Assembly: GCA_900199595.1 (NCBI GenBank)
Contig: FZRB01000010.1
Span: 62,001 to 126,000, forward strand
Reading direction: 5' to 3'
From: Lachnospiraceae bacterium
GTDB lineage: Bacteria; Bacillota; Clostridia; Lachnospirales; Lachnospiraceae
DNA: 64,000 nt
The notes below the pieces were generated by a model. That model did not search any database. It was given only the letters and a program-made list of their open reading frames with translations, and was not told where the DNA came from. Positions within the stretch are counted from its first letter, which is position 1, and each line of letters opens with the position of its first letter. Below are positions 42,604 through 51,805 of this stretch, piece by piece. Position numbers and translations under genes: made by a program.

Positions 42604-45600
42604 TTATAGTATCCTCAGATTTTCCTCAAAGAGATGTACAGTATTGATATATACATCCAGCTCCTCAAGAAGCTCTTTATCCTTACGCATTTCCTGTTTA
42701 ACAAGCATAGAATTTATCTGTTCAAAGCGACTGAGATTCTTGTCAGAGAAGGTTCTCTTCTTAAGAACATCGCTCTCATAGATCTTCGCATTTCCATTAG
42801 GATCGTCTTCAATGGAATAAACAAGTCTTTCTCCATGGAACACCACAAATTCAAGTACATAAACTCCACTGACAACCTCTTCCATACGCCGTCTCTCAGT
42901 CTTCTGTTTCCCTCTTGTTCCTGTATCAAAGCTGTACTTAACAAATACCTGTCTTTCTCTTTCGCTCTTATATACAAGATATGTCTTAAGGAATATATCC
43001 TGCGGAAGCCTGATAAATGAATCAAATCTCTTGAAGAATGGAAGCAGCTTTCCGGCATCCACAAACTTCTCCACATTTTCCTGAATCCAATTTCTCTGAA
43101 CATCAGAGAATCTCTCCAGTTTACTGAAATACAGAAGAAGTGCCATAGTTGATATCTCATCATCTATGTTACCTTTAAGAACCTCCTGGAACATGGCGTC
43201 GAATATGGAATTCGGTACCTGAGCGTCATTTACCAGATAATTATGTGCTGAAAGTCTGGTAAATGCCTTCACAACAAGGCCTCTGCTTCTACCTCCATAA
43301 TAAGTGTGGAATACGTCATATATATATTCGATATAGGTATTTGAGAACATCATCTGAACCAGAGTATTCTCTGCCAGAGGACCTATATCATTTACCTTGT
43401 CCTTTGCAAGCTTGAAGAGATCTGCCAGCTCCTCGAGACTTCCCTTGAAGTTTGACACAAGATAACCAAGTATATTGGCGTTTACTGTTCCGGTCTTATA
43501 GAGGTTGATACATATGGACATCAGATCTTCTATCATAAATCCGTCTGAATCAGTAACACCATAATCAGCAAGACGGTACAATTCGTTGGTATCCAGCTCG
43601 TTAAAACCATAGAGCTTAACAGCCTGGAATGCTTTATCGAACATGTTCATATCGATAAGATATGTAATGATGGTTCTTGCATTTGCATGTGTCAGATACT
43701 CTATATCAAGTCTGCTCAGATATTTTATGAGAACATCTGTATCCAGATTCTCATGATAGTACTCAATAATGTTGAGGCAGGCCTGCTGCTTATAATCATA
43801 GGATATTTCATCGCACTGAATTATCTCTCTTGCCGCATTTACCTCTTTGGCACTTCTATAGGTGAACTGACCAAGACTTTCATAATTAAACAGAAGTACT
43901 CTGTAATCTCTCGGACTGTACTCACGGCAGATAGGCATATAAGCCTTCTCATCAACTATCCTCTCGAAATGATAAGGAATGGAACCGGCATATCTGTTAC
44001 CGTTTCTATCCTCAAATATAATAGATGCATTTTCCGAAAGAACCTCTACGTACGCCTCTCCGTTAACCAGAGGAACCTTCTGAACATTCTGCAGTTCCTC
44101 ATGACTGACAATAACTGCAACAACATTTTTATTGGTACATACAACCTTACGGCGGAAAATGATGTTGATAAGCTTGCCTGCGTAGACACTGCTTACATTT
44201 TCCGGCTCAAGGAATTCATCGTATATAACGGTAAGGTCATCATTTACCTTGCCCTTTACGATCATATTCTCCATGAAATCTTCCATAGTCGGAGCATATT
44301 CGTGATATATCTTCATATGCTCTGACTTGTTGAATATGACATTTGCATAGAGATAAGCCTGCTCATCTTCTGTAAGTGTGTTCTTATAATTGAGATACAT
44401 AAGTACAGACGTAGGAATCAGATCATAACGGGATCTGTTCATGCTTCTGATGTAACACTCATTAAGTCCAATGAACTTAAGACTGCGCATAACTGCAGCT
44501 TTATAAAAACGATGATACTTATAATCCAGCATATTTGCAGATATAAGCATGGAACATATACTGGAAAGAACTTCCAGATTCTCGCTCTCTTTACGACTGA
44601 GCTTTTCTGCTGCATCAGCTCTGATTGCCGCATCAAATCTTGAATCTGTGGAATCATCAAGGCTGTGTATATTTTCAGCAGTTTCTTTTGTTCTTTCTTC
44701 TACGGATGATTTTTCTACAGAATCCAAGGATTCCGTATCTTTATAAGCTTCTGTCTCATCCTCGGACTCATCCTCTTCTTTCAGATAAAGCTTAACTCTT
44801 CTCTCCTCATCTTCAAAGCTTCCGAGCTGGGAATCTGACTTATTACCGAAATTAAAGGACATATCCTCAAGAGATTCATCATCATACTCATGAATGGCTG
44901 ATATTCTCGACTGCTCATCCACATCAGCTCTTCCCGAATCAAGAAAGATAGCTTCATCAAAGCCTCTTTCAACAGCTGCTTTTCTTCTTTCAACCCTGAG
45001 CTCAGTCTCGTTTTTATCATATATTTCTCTTAAGACATCAAAGATCTTCTTATTAAAATCCTTGTTTTTTCCGGCTATTTTAACAAATTCCAAAAGAACA
45101 TCATCAGAGATGTATTTATTTCTAAGTCCCCACTTGATACTTGTAATCTCACAGGATGTCAGACGTCTGAGCATCATAGGATTTCCATTAAAAAGATTAC
45201 AGAGCTCAAAGTATATCACCGGACTGTTACTGCCCTCATTGTACATCTGGGAAAGCTCTCTGTATAAAGCAGCCTTATCCTCACTCAGATCCTCATCCAC
45301 AAACAGAAGAAGCCAGAAGTAAAACAGCTTAGGCTGCTCTGTTCTGTAATTTCTTCTGATGAGATTTGCCGTTTTCTTGATGGTCTCCTCATCCTTATCC
45401 ATCATTGCCTTCAGATAGTTATAGTAGCAGAGCTCCATAGCTCCCATACTTGACTTATCTACATCAGCTTCTATTCTGAGAAACTCCTGTTCAACCTTTG
45501 CAAATTCACCGGAAAGAATATTCATATGAATGATTGCCAATCTATACATATCCTCTTCCGGCTCAAGCTCATTCAGCTTTTTAAGTGCCTTCATGTTCTG

Positions 45601-46593
45601 GCTTATATATTCTTCGAGATTAATTCTGTCCATGCGGAAATTCAGATATGCCCTGGTGATATCCGATCTGCACTTCTTGTAACTCTTAATCTTGAAATGA
45701 CTTTCATGATTAGCTCTTGCCTGAGTAGGTTTAAGAAGGTGAATCTCAACCTCTATCTTCTGATATATATTCTCTATGATCAGCTTACCGGTATTCTCTC
45801 CATCAGGAACGTGCTCTGGCGAGACATACACCTTAAGTGAACAGGTATTGCCTGTAAAGTCCTTTGCCGATATGGTCTTTTTTGAAGGAATGATGAATTC
45901 TGAGTCTGAACGAATCTCAGAAAATGTATATCCCCATGTGTTTTTCTGTATATCAACTGTTACACTTTCAGTTTCACGAGGCATGTTGATATCTATTTTC
46001 GCCTTTGACACAGAAAGAGTTACTGTTCTTTTCTTTGATACAAGAACAAGGAATTCCTCCATAGCCTGATTGACAGAACGGCTCTCCAAAAGACTTTCGT
46101 ATATCTTTTTTATGATAGTTTCTTTCTCAATAAATGTTCTCTTAAAATCATCACGTACAAAAAGCCTTGCGGCATCATTCCAGTTTCTCTCTGCAAGAGA
46201 AGCAAACTTGAAAAGATCATCTATCTTCTCATCGTGATTCTTGACGCATGGCTGAACTATACTGATGTCATATGGAAGTCTCCACTCTCCACCATCAGTT
46301 ATTACATTTATATGTCCATGAAAATTCTGACCGGCCTCAAAACAGGTAGCATCCAGAGAATACTTAACCACATAATTTCTGCTGATAAAACTGTGGTCCT
46401 CAAACCTCAGAAGATATCTGCTGTCATATACCATTCCCTTGATCGGAAATCCATTCATGCTGTCTATTCTGAATGAACTCTCATAAACTGTTCCGGCCTC
46501 TATGCTGATTTTAAAGCTTGTTTCAGATATGCTGATTTCGGGTCTGTCTATAATAAACTTTCCCTTTGCATATTGCTCGACTATCGCCTTCAT
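42604..46593 (-). CDS. DUF5717-family giant protein
   Basis: Protein of 1329 residues without known catalytic motifs. The first ~290 residues are beta-rich, with Ig-like strands (SFKISIEAGTVYESSF, ITVSVDI-type strands). A helical solenoid follows (about 300-580), then a Ser/Glu-rich disordered segment (about 580-650), a second long helical region to about 1180 and a short beta-rich tail (YVLEFVVFHGERLVYSIED). No signal peptide or membrane helix. GGAG lies 7 bases before the ATG at 46593. It is the first gene of the operon with DUF5716 and the TPR-like gene. The scaffold-like architecture suggests a large assembly; this is an inference. Confidence 0.82.
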   Translation of the reverse strand: MKAIVEQYAKGKFIIDRPEISISETSFKISIEAGTVYESSFRIDSMNGFPIKGMVYDSRYLLRFEDHSFISRNYVVKYSLDATCFEAGQNFHGHINVITDGGEWRLPYDISIVQPCVKNHDEKIDDLFKFASLAERNWNDAARLFVRDDFKRTFIEKETIIKKIYESLLESRSVNQAMEEFLVLVSKKRTVTLSVSKAKIDINMPRETESVTVDIQKNTWGYTFSEIRSDSEFIIPSKKTISAKDFTGNTCSLKVYVSPEHVPDGENTGKLIIENIYQKIEVEIHLLKPTQARANHESHFKIKSYKKCRSDITRAYLNFRMDRINLEEYISQNMKALKKLNELEPEEDMYRLAIIHMNILSGEFAKVEQEFLRIEADVDKSSMGAMELCYYNYLKAMMDKDEETIKKTANLIRRNYRTEQPKLFYFWLLLFVDEDLSEDKAALYRELSQMYNEGSNSPVIYFELCNLFNGNPMMLRRLTSCEITSIKWGLRNKYISDDVLLEFVKIAGKNKDFNKKIFDVLREIYDKNETELRVERRKAAVERGFDEAIFLDSGRADVDEQSRISAIHEYDDESLEDMSFNFGNKSDSQLGSFEDEERRVKLYLKEEDESEDETEAYKDTESLDSVEKSSVEERTKETAENIHSLDDSTDSRFDAAIRADAAEKLSRKESENLEVLSSICSMLISANMLDYKYHRFYKAAVMRSLKFIGLNECYIRSMNRSRYDLIPTSVLMYLNYKNTLTEDEQAYLYANVIFNKSEHMKIYHEYAPTMEDFMENMIVKGKVNDDLTVIYDEFLEPENVSSVYAGKLINIIFRRKVVCTNKNVVAVIVSHEELQNVQKVPLVNGEAYVEVLSENASIIFEDRNGNRYAGSIPYHFERIVDEKAYMPICREYSPRDYRVLLFNYESLGQFTYRSAKEVNAAREIIQCDEISYDYKQQACLNIIEYYHENLDTDVLIKYLSRLDIEYLTHANARTIITYLIDMNMFDKAFQAVKLYGFNELDTNELYRLADYGVTDSDGFMIEDLMSICINLYKTGTVNANILGYLVSNFKGSLEELADLFKLAKDKVNDIGPLAENTLVQMMFSNTYIEYIYDVFHTYYGGRSRGLVVKAFTRLSAHNYLVNDAQVPNSIFDAMFQEVLKGNIDDEISTMALLLYFSKLERFSDVQRNWIQENVEKFVDAGKLLPFFKRFDSFIRLPQDIFLKTYLVYKSERERQVFVKYSFDTGTRGKQKTERRRMEEVVSGVYVLEFVVFHGERLVYSIEDDPNGNAKIYESDVLKKRTFSDKNLSRFEQINSMLVKQEMRKDKELLEELDVYINTVHLFEENLRIL

Positions 46594-46766
46594 CCTGGTA
46601 CTCCGTCTCCCCCATCAAACTCCGGCACTCATTTCCATTTAATCCATTTTTATCTTGAAAGAGTACCTTTAACTGTTGTATACTTTAATTGATTTGCAGG
46701 TAAAAATTCCGAAAGTAAATCAATTTATTATAACAAATAAACTTTATTTTTTAAAGGAAAAATATC

Positions 46767-47819
46767 ATGAATGCAACACCTCTTAGAATAGAACAATACG
46801 CTACTGTACTTTTCAACGCGAATCTTAATCCCAGAGGCATTCCCGACTCTGTAAAAATGTCGATCAAGGATAATATTGATACTATATCGAAATATCCTGA
46901 CATTTATTATTCCAAGCTTAAAACCGCTGTTGCAGAGTATGTTGGCGAACCACTTGATAACATAGTTCTGGGAAATGGCTCCACTGATCTTCTAAAGCTT
47001 TTCGGTGCTCTTCTTACTCCTAAGAAGGCTATGATAGTTTATCCCGGACCAATGGAATACGCCAGAATTCTCAGTGCTTACAATTCAGAGGTTCTTTTTT
47101 ATGAGTTGAAGGATGAGAACGAATTTGTCCTTGATATCAATGATTTCATCACTAATCTTACAGATGATATGGATATGGTGATCATATCTAATCCTAACAA
47201 TCCTACTTCAAAGAAGATAAGCCTGGAAGATATGAAGACTCTTGCTGAGGCATGTAAGGAAAAGAAAATATTTCTTATAGTTGATGAGATGTATATCGAA
47301 TTTGTGGAGAATTATAAGACTATCACCGCAGTTCAATTAGTCAATGATTATGATAATTTAGCAGTCATGAGAAGTGTATCCAAGTTCTTTTCTGTTCCCG
47401 GACTTAGATTTGGATATGCAATAATGAATAATCCAGAATTAAAGGAAATCATTGAGAAAATCATTACCAAGAACAATATAGCTTCGCTTACTGCAATAGC
47501 TATAACAAATATGTTAAAAGATACTGAATATATCAATGAATCCATATCCACTATACATACAGAACGTTCACTTGTATACCTTGCCATGTCAACCTGCAGA
47601 ACAATACACCTATTTAAGCCGGATGCGAACTTCATGCTGGTAAAACTCCTAAAGGATGATATAACCTCAGCCGATGTGGCAACTCACTGTTCACAGCGTG
47701 GTATAATTATTAGAAAATGCGACGATATAAAGGGATTATCCAACAAATATATCCGCTTCTGTTTCATGAATCCGAAGCAGAACGACCTGATGGTAAATAC
47801 AATACTTGAAATTGTTTAA
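46767..47819 (+). CDS. PLP-dependent class I/II aminotransferase (HisC/CobD-like)
   Basis: Cytoplasmic enzyme of 350 residues. Key features are LGNGSTDLLKLF (PLP phosphate contact), NPNNPTSKKI, the acidic VDEMYIEF and the Schiff-base lysine in RSVSKFFSVPGLRFGYAI, then an Arg in KYIRFCFMN that binds the substrate carboxylate. The pattern fits the HisC/threonine-phosphate decarboxylase (CobD) group. There are no histidine or cobalamin genes here, so the substrate is open. AAAGG lies before the ATG. A strong bidirectional terminator follows. Confidence 0.88.
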   Translation: MNATPLRIEQYATVLFNANLNPRGIPDSVKMSIKDNIDTISKYPDIYYSKLKTAVAEYVGEPLDNIVLGNGSTDLLKLFGALLTPKKAMIVYPGPMEYARILSAYNSEVLFYELKDENEFVLDINDFITNLTDDMDMVIISNPNNPTSKKISLEDMKTLAEACKEKKIFLIVDEMYIEFVENYKTITAVQLVNDYDNLAVMRSVSKFFSVPGLRFGYAIMNNPELKEIIEKIITKNNIASLTAIAITNMLKDTEYINESISTIHTERSLVYLAMSTCRTIHLFKPDANFMLVKLLKDDITSADVATHCSQRGIIIRKCDDIKGLSNKYIRFCFMNPKQNDLMVNTILEIV

Positions 47820-47820
47820 A

Positions 47821-47861
47821 AAAAGATGACACTTTGAACCAGGTTCAAAGTGTCATCTTTT
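47821..47861. terminator. Strong bidirectional terminator
   Basis: A near-perfect 20-base inverted repeat: AAAAGATGACACTTTG...CAAAGTGTCATCTTTT, with flanking A and T runs. It separates the converging aminotransferase (plus) and VanY-like gene (minus). Confidence 0.93.
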
Positions 47862-47874
47862 TATGTAAACCACT

Positions 47875-48726
47875 TTATTCATTTTCGGAAAGATATACCA
47901 GATATTCCTCAAGACAGAGATCCAGCTCCTTCATTTCCTGAGCGGCCTTCTCTCCTACATAGCGATAATGCCATGGCTCATTGTTGATCCCGGTAATATC
48001 TATCTTATTTTCCGGATAGCGTTTTATGAAACCATACTTATATGCATTTTCATCCAGCCAGTTATATACGGTATCATCATCACTGACATCATTGTTTGCA
48101 TTTATATCTACACTTATACCAAGCTCATGCTCACTTGTACCAGGTACAGCAACATACTGTTTTGCATATGCTATTGCCTCATCCTCAGTACAGCCCTCTG
48201 CCTCATAAGCTTCTACCCTGCTGTCCATGATACTCTGCTGATCTTCTCTTGTTCTGTAGCCTTCTCTTACAAACAGATCCATTCCATAGCTTCTGGCATC
48301 ATCAAACATGGCCTGAAGCTTAGGATATATTCTCGAATCAACCTGTTTCCCATTTGAAAGATCTGTCAGCTTTATTTCATAATCGTCCGGAACAGGATTA
48401 TACTGATTTACCAGAATCAGGCACCATTTATCATCCTCTTCTGTCTCCTCAGTATTATCCTCGGTACTATCTACAGTGTTTTCTTCGGTAACTTCTTCGG
48501 TTACCTCTTCAGTAGTTGCTTCTGTAATTTCTTCGGTTGTTTTCTCCGTTGTTTCTTCAGTAGTATTTTCTGTAGTTGCTTCTGTCGATTCCTCTGTAAA
48601 TTCTTCCGCCATCTCGATTGTAGTTTCTTCATTATTTGATGTATCAGAATTGAATCCACAACCTGAAAAAGAAAGAATAAACGTAGCTACCATTAGAAAT
48701 ACTACTTGTTTTTTACGGTTGATCAT
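47875..48726 (-). CDS. D-Ala-D-Ala carboxypeptidase, M15B (VanY-like), lipoprotein
   Basis: Secreted peptidase of 283 residues that trims D-Ala from peptidoglycan precursors or stem peptides. Lipoprotein signal with FSGC (Cys near 23), then a Thr/Glu-rich low-complexity linker (about 30-100, TEETTEKTTEE-type repeats), then the M15 domain. The zinc motif SEHELGISVDIN (SxHxxGxAxD form) and EPWHYRYVG are intact. It overlaps the Na/Pi cotransporter gene by 4 bases, so it is co-transcribed. It is not by itself evidence for vancomycin resistance. Confidence 0.9.
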   Translation of the reverse strand: MINRKKQVVFLMVATFILSFSGCGFNSDTSNNEETTIEMAEEFTEESTEATTENTTEETTEKTTEEITEATTEEVTEEVTEENTVDSTEDNTEETEEDDKWCLILVNQYNPVPDDYEIKLTDLSNGKQVDSRIYPKLQAMFDDARSYGMDLFVREGYRTREDQQSIMDSRVEAYEAEGCTEDEAIAYAKQYVAVPGTSEHELGISVDINANNDVSDDDTVYNWLDENAYKYGFIKRYPENKIDITGINNEPWHYRYVGEKAAQEMKELDLCLEEYLVYLSENE

Positions 48727-50789
48727 TTCTTTGATTTCTTATCTTCCTTTGTTTTTTCCTTTTCTTTATCTTTTTTTGTTTTTTCTGTTTTTTCTTTCTT
48801 TTTAATTATCTTGAGTTTCTCTTTTTTATCCTTTTTGTCGGTTTTACTTTCTTTTTCTTTTTTATCAGTCTTTTCCGGCTTGACGGTCTTCTTATTCTTT
48901 TCCTTATTATGCGATTGGGTTTCTTTTATACTCTTATCCTTGGTGTCTTGTTCTTCCGGTTTTTTCTTCTTTGTCACAGATTTCTCATCCATAACTCTTA
49001 CCGGTTCCAGATATTTGTCTCTATAGTACTTTTCAAGCTCCAGATATTCTTCATTTTTCTTGTCAACAATACTTCCGTGCAGAGGATCAAGACTGACATC
49101 TCTGGAAAGTCTCTTTATGGTATGCTTGGAAATACTCTTTGAATGAAGTGCAATCCTCTGAAGACTGTTCGTTATATCATAAAGCGCAACTCCACCCTGA
49201 ACTCCGCAGTCTCCTGTCTGTAGACGTTCAACATGATGGGATTCTATCAGCAGCTTCAGTTCTTTAATCGTTCTGCTAAGTGGCTGAACACTGAAAGCTT
49301 TATTCATATTTTCGCTTTCAACGGATGAAAATGTTAACTCCAGCACTTTCTTCGTAGCTTCTATTATTGCACTTATCTCTGAAAGACCTTTATCTGAAAA
49401 ATGCACATTATTATCATGACATTCCTGAGCAGTATAGGCTATATTCATACAATAATCGCCTATTCTTTCATAATCACCAATAGTATTCAGCATGGAATTG
49501 GCCATACTGATATTATCAAGTGTAAGCCTCTTTCTATCTATCTTTACTATATATGCCGAAAGTACGGTTTCACATTTATCTATAAAATCTTCATTCCTTC
49601 TAAGGTCATCAAAAAGCTTTTCGTCATAATCTGATATAAGCCCTGTTGCCATATGAAAGTTTTCCTGAATTCTCTCTGACATAACACTCATCAGATTCTT
49701 GCACTGAGTAAGTGCTATTCCCGGGGTCTTAAGCAGCATGTCATCAAGATGTCTGAATTCATCCTCAACTACTTCTTCCTCATTATCTCTAATAATTCTG
49801 GTAGTTATATCTGCCATCTTGTTGGAAAATGGAAGAAGCACTAAGCTGATGATCAGGTTAAAGCCCAGATGAAGATTTGCTATATTTCCTCTGTTTACAG
49901 GATTGCTGAAAAATGGGATTCCTACAGTATAGTAGATCAGATAAATAATTACAGAATAAAATATCGCTCCTACTATGTTGAAAAGAAGATAACTGAGGGC
50001 AACTCGCTTGGCCTGCTTATTTGCTCCTATACTTCCGAGAAGGATGGTAAAACATTTTCCTATATTTGCACCTATAATGATAGGTACAGCTGAGCCATAG
50101 GTTACGCTTCCTGTTGCGGAAAGCGCCTGAAGGATACCCACCGAAGCACTGGAGCTCTGAATAAGAGCTGTTAAAGCGAGTCCTATCATTATTCCAATAA
50201 AAGGATTGTTGAAAGCCACAAACATATTTCTAAAGCTTTCAGACTCCTTAAGTGGAATAAAGACTTCTTCCATAGCAGTCATGCCATAGAAAAGTGTTCC
50301 AAGACCTACAAATATTCCAGAAAGCTCTATAAGCTTCCTGCCCGGTACAAAATTATTTCTTACCTCACCGATAATAAAAAGCAATGCGCCAAGAGCAACA
50401 AGCATTGGTGCAAAGGAAGAGGGTTTCAGAAGCTGTAAAACCAGACTGCCTGAACCCAGATCGCCCAGCCTGAGTATCTGCGCGGTAACGGTACTACCGA
50501 TATTTGAGCCATACACTACCGGAATAGCCTGTGAAAGAGTCATTATGCCGGCATTAACAAAACCAATAAGCATAATGGTGGTGGCAGCTGAGCTCTGAAT
50601 AATACCGGTAACTCCAAGTCCGAGTGCCCAACCCTTTAGCTCACCTACGCCCTTCTTTTTACTTGTTGTTAGTGTCTGTAGTATCTTCTCCATTCCTGCT
50701 CCTGCAAGCTTTTTCAGAGATGAACCCATAAGATTCATTCCGAAAAGGAAAAGACCGACTCCACCAAATAATCCTAGAAAATCAATCAT
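48723..50789 (-). CDS. Na/Pi-cotransporter family protein with PhoU domain and Lys-rich tail
   Basis: Membrane protein of ~688 residues. Two Na/Pi-cotransporter repeats (QSSAATTIMLIGFVNAG and QSSSASVGILQALS, each with the QSS motif) make up the first ~310 residues, followed by a PhoU-like helical domain (about 330-550). The last ~90 residues are almost entirely Lys, Glu, Asp and Thr (KKKPEEQ, KEKTKEDKKSKK), an unusual tail. Family members import phosphate with sodium. I use the ATG at 50789, with GAGG 6 bases before; it overlaps the stop region of the DUF3737 gene. The downstream VanY-like gene overlaps by 4 bases. Confidence 0.9.
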   Translation of the reverse strand: MIDFLGLFGGVGLFLFGMNLMGSSLKKLAGAGMEKILQTLTTSKKKGVGELKGWALGLGVTGIIQSSAATTIMLIGFVNAGIMTLSQAIPVVYGSNIGSTVTAQILRLGDLGSGSLVLQLLKPSSFAPMLVALGALLFIIGEVRNNFVPGRKLIELSGIFVGLGTLFYGMTAMEEVFIPLKESESFRNMFVAFNNPFIGIMIGLALTALIQSSSASVGILQALSATGSVTYGSAVPIIIGANIGKCFTILLGSIGANKQAKRVALSYLLFNIVGAIFYSVIIYLIYYTVGIPFFSNPVNRGNIANLHLGFNLIISLVLLPFSNKMADITTRIIRDNEEEVVEDEFRHLDDMLLKTPGIALTQCKNLMSVMSERIQENFHMATGLISDYDEKLFDDLRRNEDFIDKCETVLSAYIVKIDRKRLTLDNISMANSMLNTIGDYERIGDYCMNIAYTAQECHDNNVHFSDKGLSEISAIIEATKKVLELTFSSVESENMNKAFSVQPLSRTIKELKLLIESHHVERLQTGDCGVQGGVALYDITNSLQRIALHSKSISKHTIKRLSRDVSLDPLHGSIVDKKNEEYLELEKYYRDKYLEPVRVMDEKSVTKKKKPEEQDTKDKSIKETQSHNKEKNKKTVKPEKTDKKEKESKTDKKDKKEKLKIIKKKEKTEKTKKDKEKEKTKEDKKSKK

Positions 50790-50797
50790 ATATCGCC

Positions 50798-51631
50798 TCA
50801 ATTAATAATGATTTTTCCTTTAGCATTTTCGTCGTCAATGATTATTTCATCGACATGCTTTACCCTGATTGTACCACTTTTAGGATTCTTAATACTCACT
50901 ATATCTCCTACAAGGGTCGCATCAACTTCAGATTTTTCAAAGGAAAGATCAGCTTCTATCATTTTGCAGTTTATAAGCTTTAGATTTGTTGCATAACATA
51001 ATGGCTGTGTTCCGATTATTGTACAATTTTCAAAAGTAACATTATCACAATACCAGGCCAGATACTCACCTTTAATAAAGCTATCCCTGATCGTAACATT
51101 TTTTGCATGCCAAAAGGCATCCTTGGTATCAAACCTGCAGTTTTTAAAATCAGAATCAGTAATATACTGAAAAGCATATTTTCCACTCATCCTGATATTA
51201 TCAAACCTGAGCTCAGATGATCTCAGCATAAAATATTCACTCTCAGCATATGAGTTATTCATCACAATATTCTTAACAGACCAGCCAAATTCAGGAGAAA
51301 TGATATTGCAGCCATTTATTTCAACATCTTTGCACTCCCGAAGTCCCTTGATTCCATGCATTCTTGTGTTTTCAATTTTAATTTCATTTGAATACCAGAT
51401 GGCAGCCCTGCATTTATCAGTCATCTCAGAGTCTTTTATGTGCAAATGTTCATTATGCCAGAAAGGATATCTCAGATTAAAAAAAGAGCTGTCTACCATA
51501 ACGTTCCTGCTTTCCTTCATGGCACTTTCTCCATCTGCAAGCCCATCGAAACGGCAGTTCTCAACTCTTATATCATCACTTCCATACAAAGCTCTTTCTT
51601 CATCAAAGGATTCATTTTTATAAATTATCAT
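50798..51631 (-). CDS. DUF3737-family beta-helix protein
   Basis: Protein of 277 residues with regular short repeats of the form (N/C)CxFxxxxA-W, e.g. ENCRFDGLADGE, VDSSFFNLRYPFWHNE and KNCRFDTKDAFWHAK, about 20 residues apart. Such a pattern gives a right-handed parallel beta-helix. No signal peptide is visible, so it seems cytoplasmic. The function of DUF3737 is unknown. It is the first gene of an overlapping run with the Na/Pi cotransporter and the VanY-like gene. Confidence 0.83.
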   Translation of the reverse strand: MIIYKNESFDEERALYGSDDIRVENCRFDGLADGESAMKESRNVMVDSSFFNLRYPFWHNEHLHIKDSEMTDKCRAAIWYSNEIKIENTRMHGIKGLRECKDVEINGCNIISPEFGWSVKNIVMNNSYAESEYFMLRSSELRFDNIRMSGKYAFQYITDSDFKNCRFDTKDAFWHAKNVTIRDSFIKGEYLAWYCDNVTFENCTIIGTQPLCYATNLKLINCKMIEADLSFEKSEVDATLVGDIVSIKNPKSGTIRVKHVDEIIIDDENAKGKIIIN

Positions 51632-51750
51632 AACTATATCTATCCAATTAAAGCCAAAATCAGTACATTTATTACTTTATCATTAACTTAAGCTTTTTGC
51701 AATCTGTCATTTACAACAGAAAAATAATCCGTAAATAGTAACTATCATTA

Positions 51751-51786
51751 AAAATGTCCAACGAAGAATCATCTTCTCCGTTGGAC
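51751..51786 (-). terminator. Intrinsic terminator of the Fn3-like gene
   Basis: GTCCAACG (51756-51763) pairs with CGTTGGAC (51779-51786) around a GAAGA/TCTTC inner stem, followed on the minus strand by a T-rich tail. It follows the stop codon at 51806. Confidence 0.75.
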
Positions 51787-51805
51787 AAATCATCTAAACT
51801 CTCAA

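Noticed and set aside
43687-44325. 212-residue plus-strand frame within the DUF5717 gene
   Set aside because: Shadow of the DUF5717 frame; no RBS and no family.
48420-48640. Repetitive TTCTTCGGTAAC-type sequence that looks like a repeat array
   Set aside because: It encodes the Thr/Glu-rich linker of the VanY-like lipoprotein in frame; repeats are short and irregular, with no spacers as in CRISPR.
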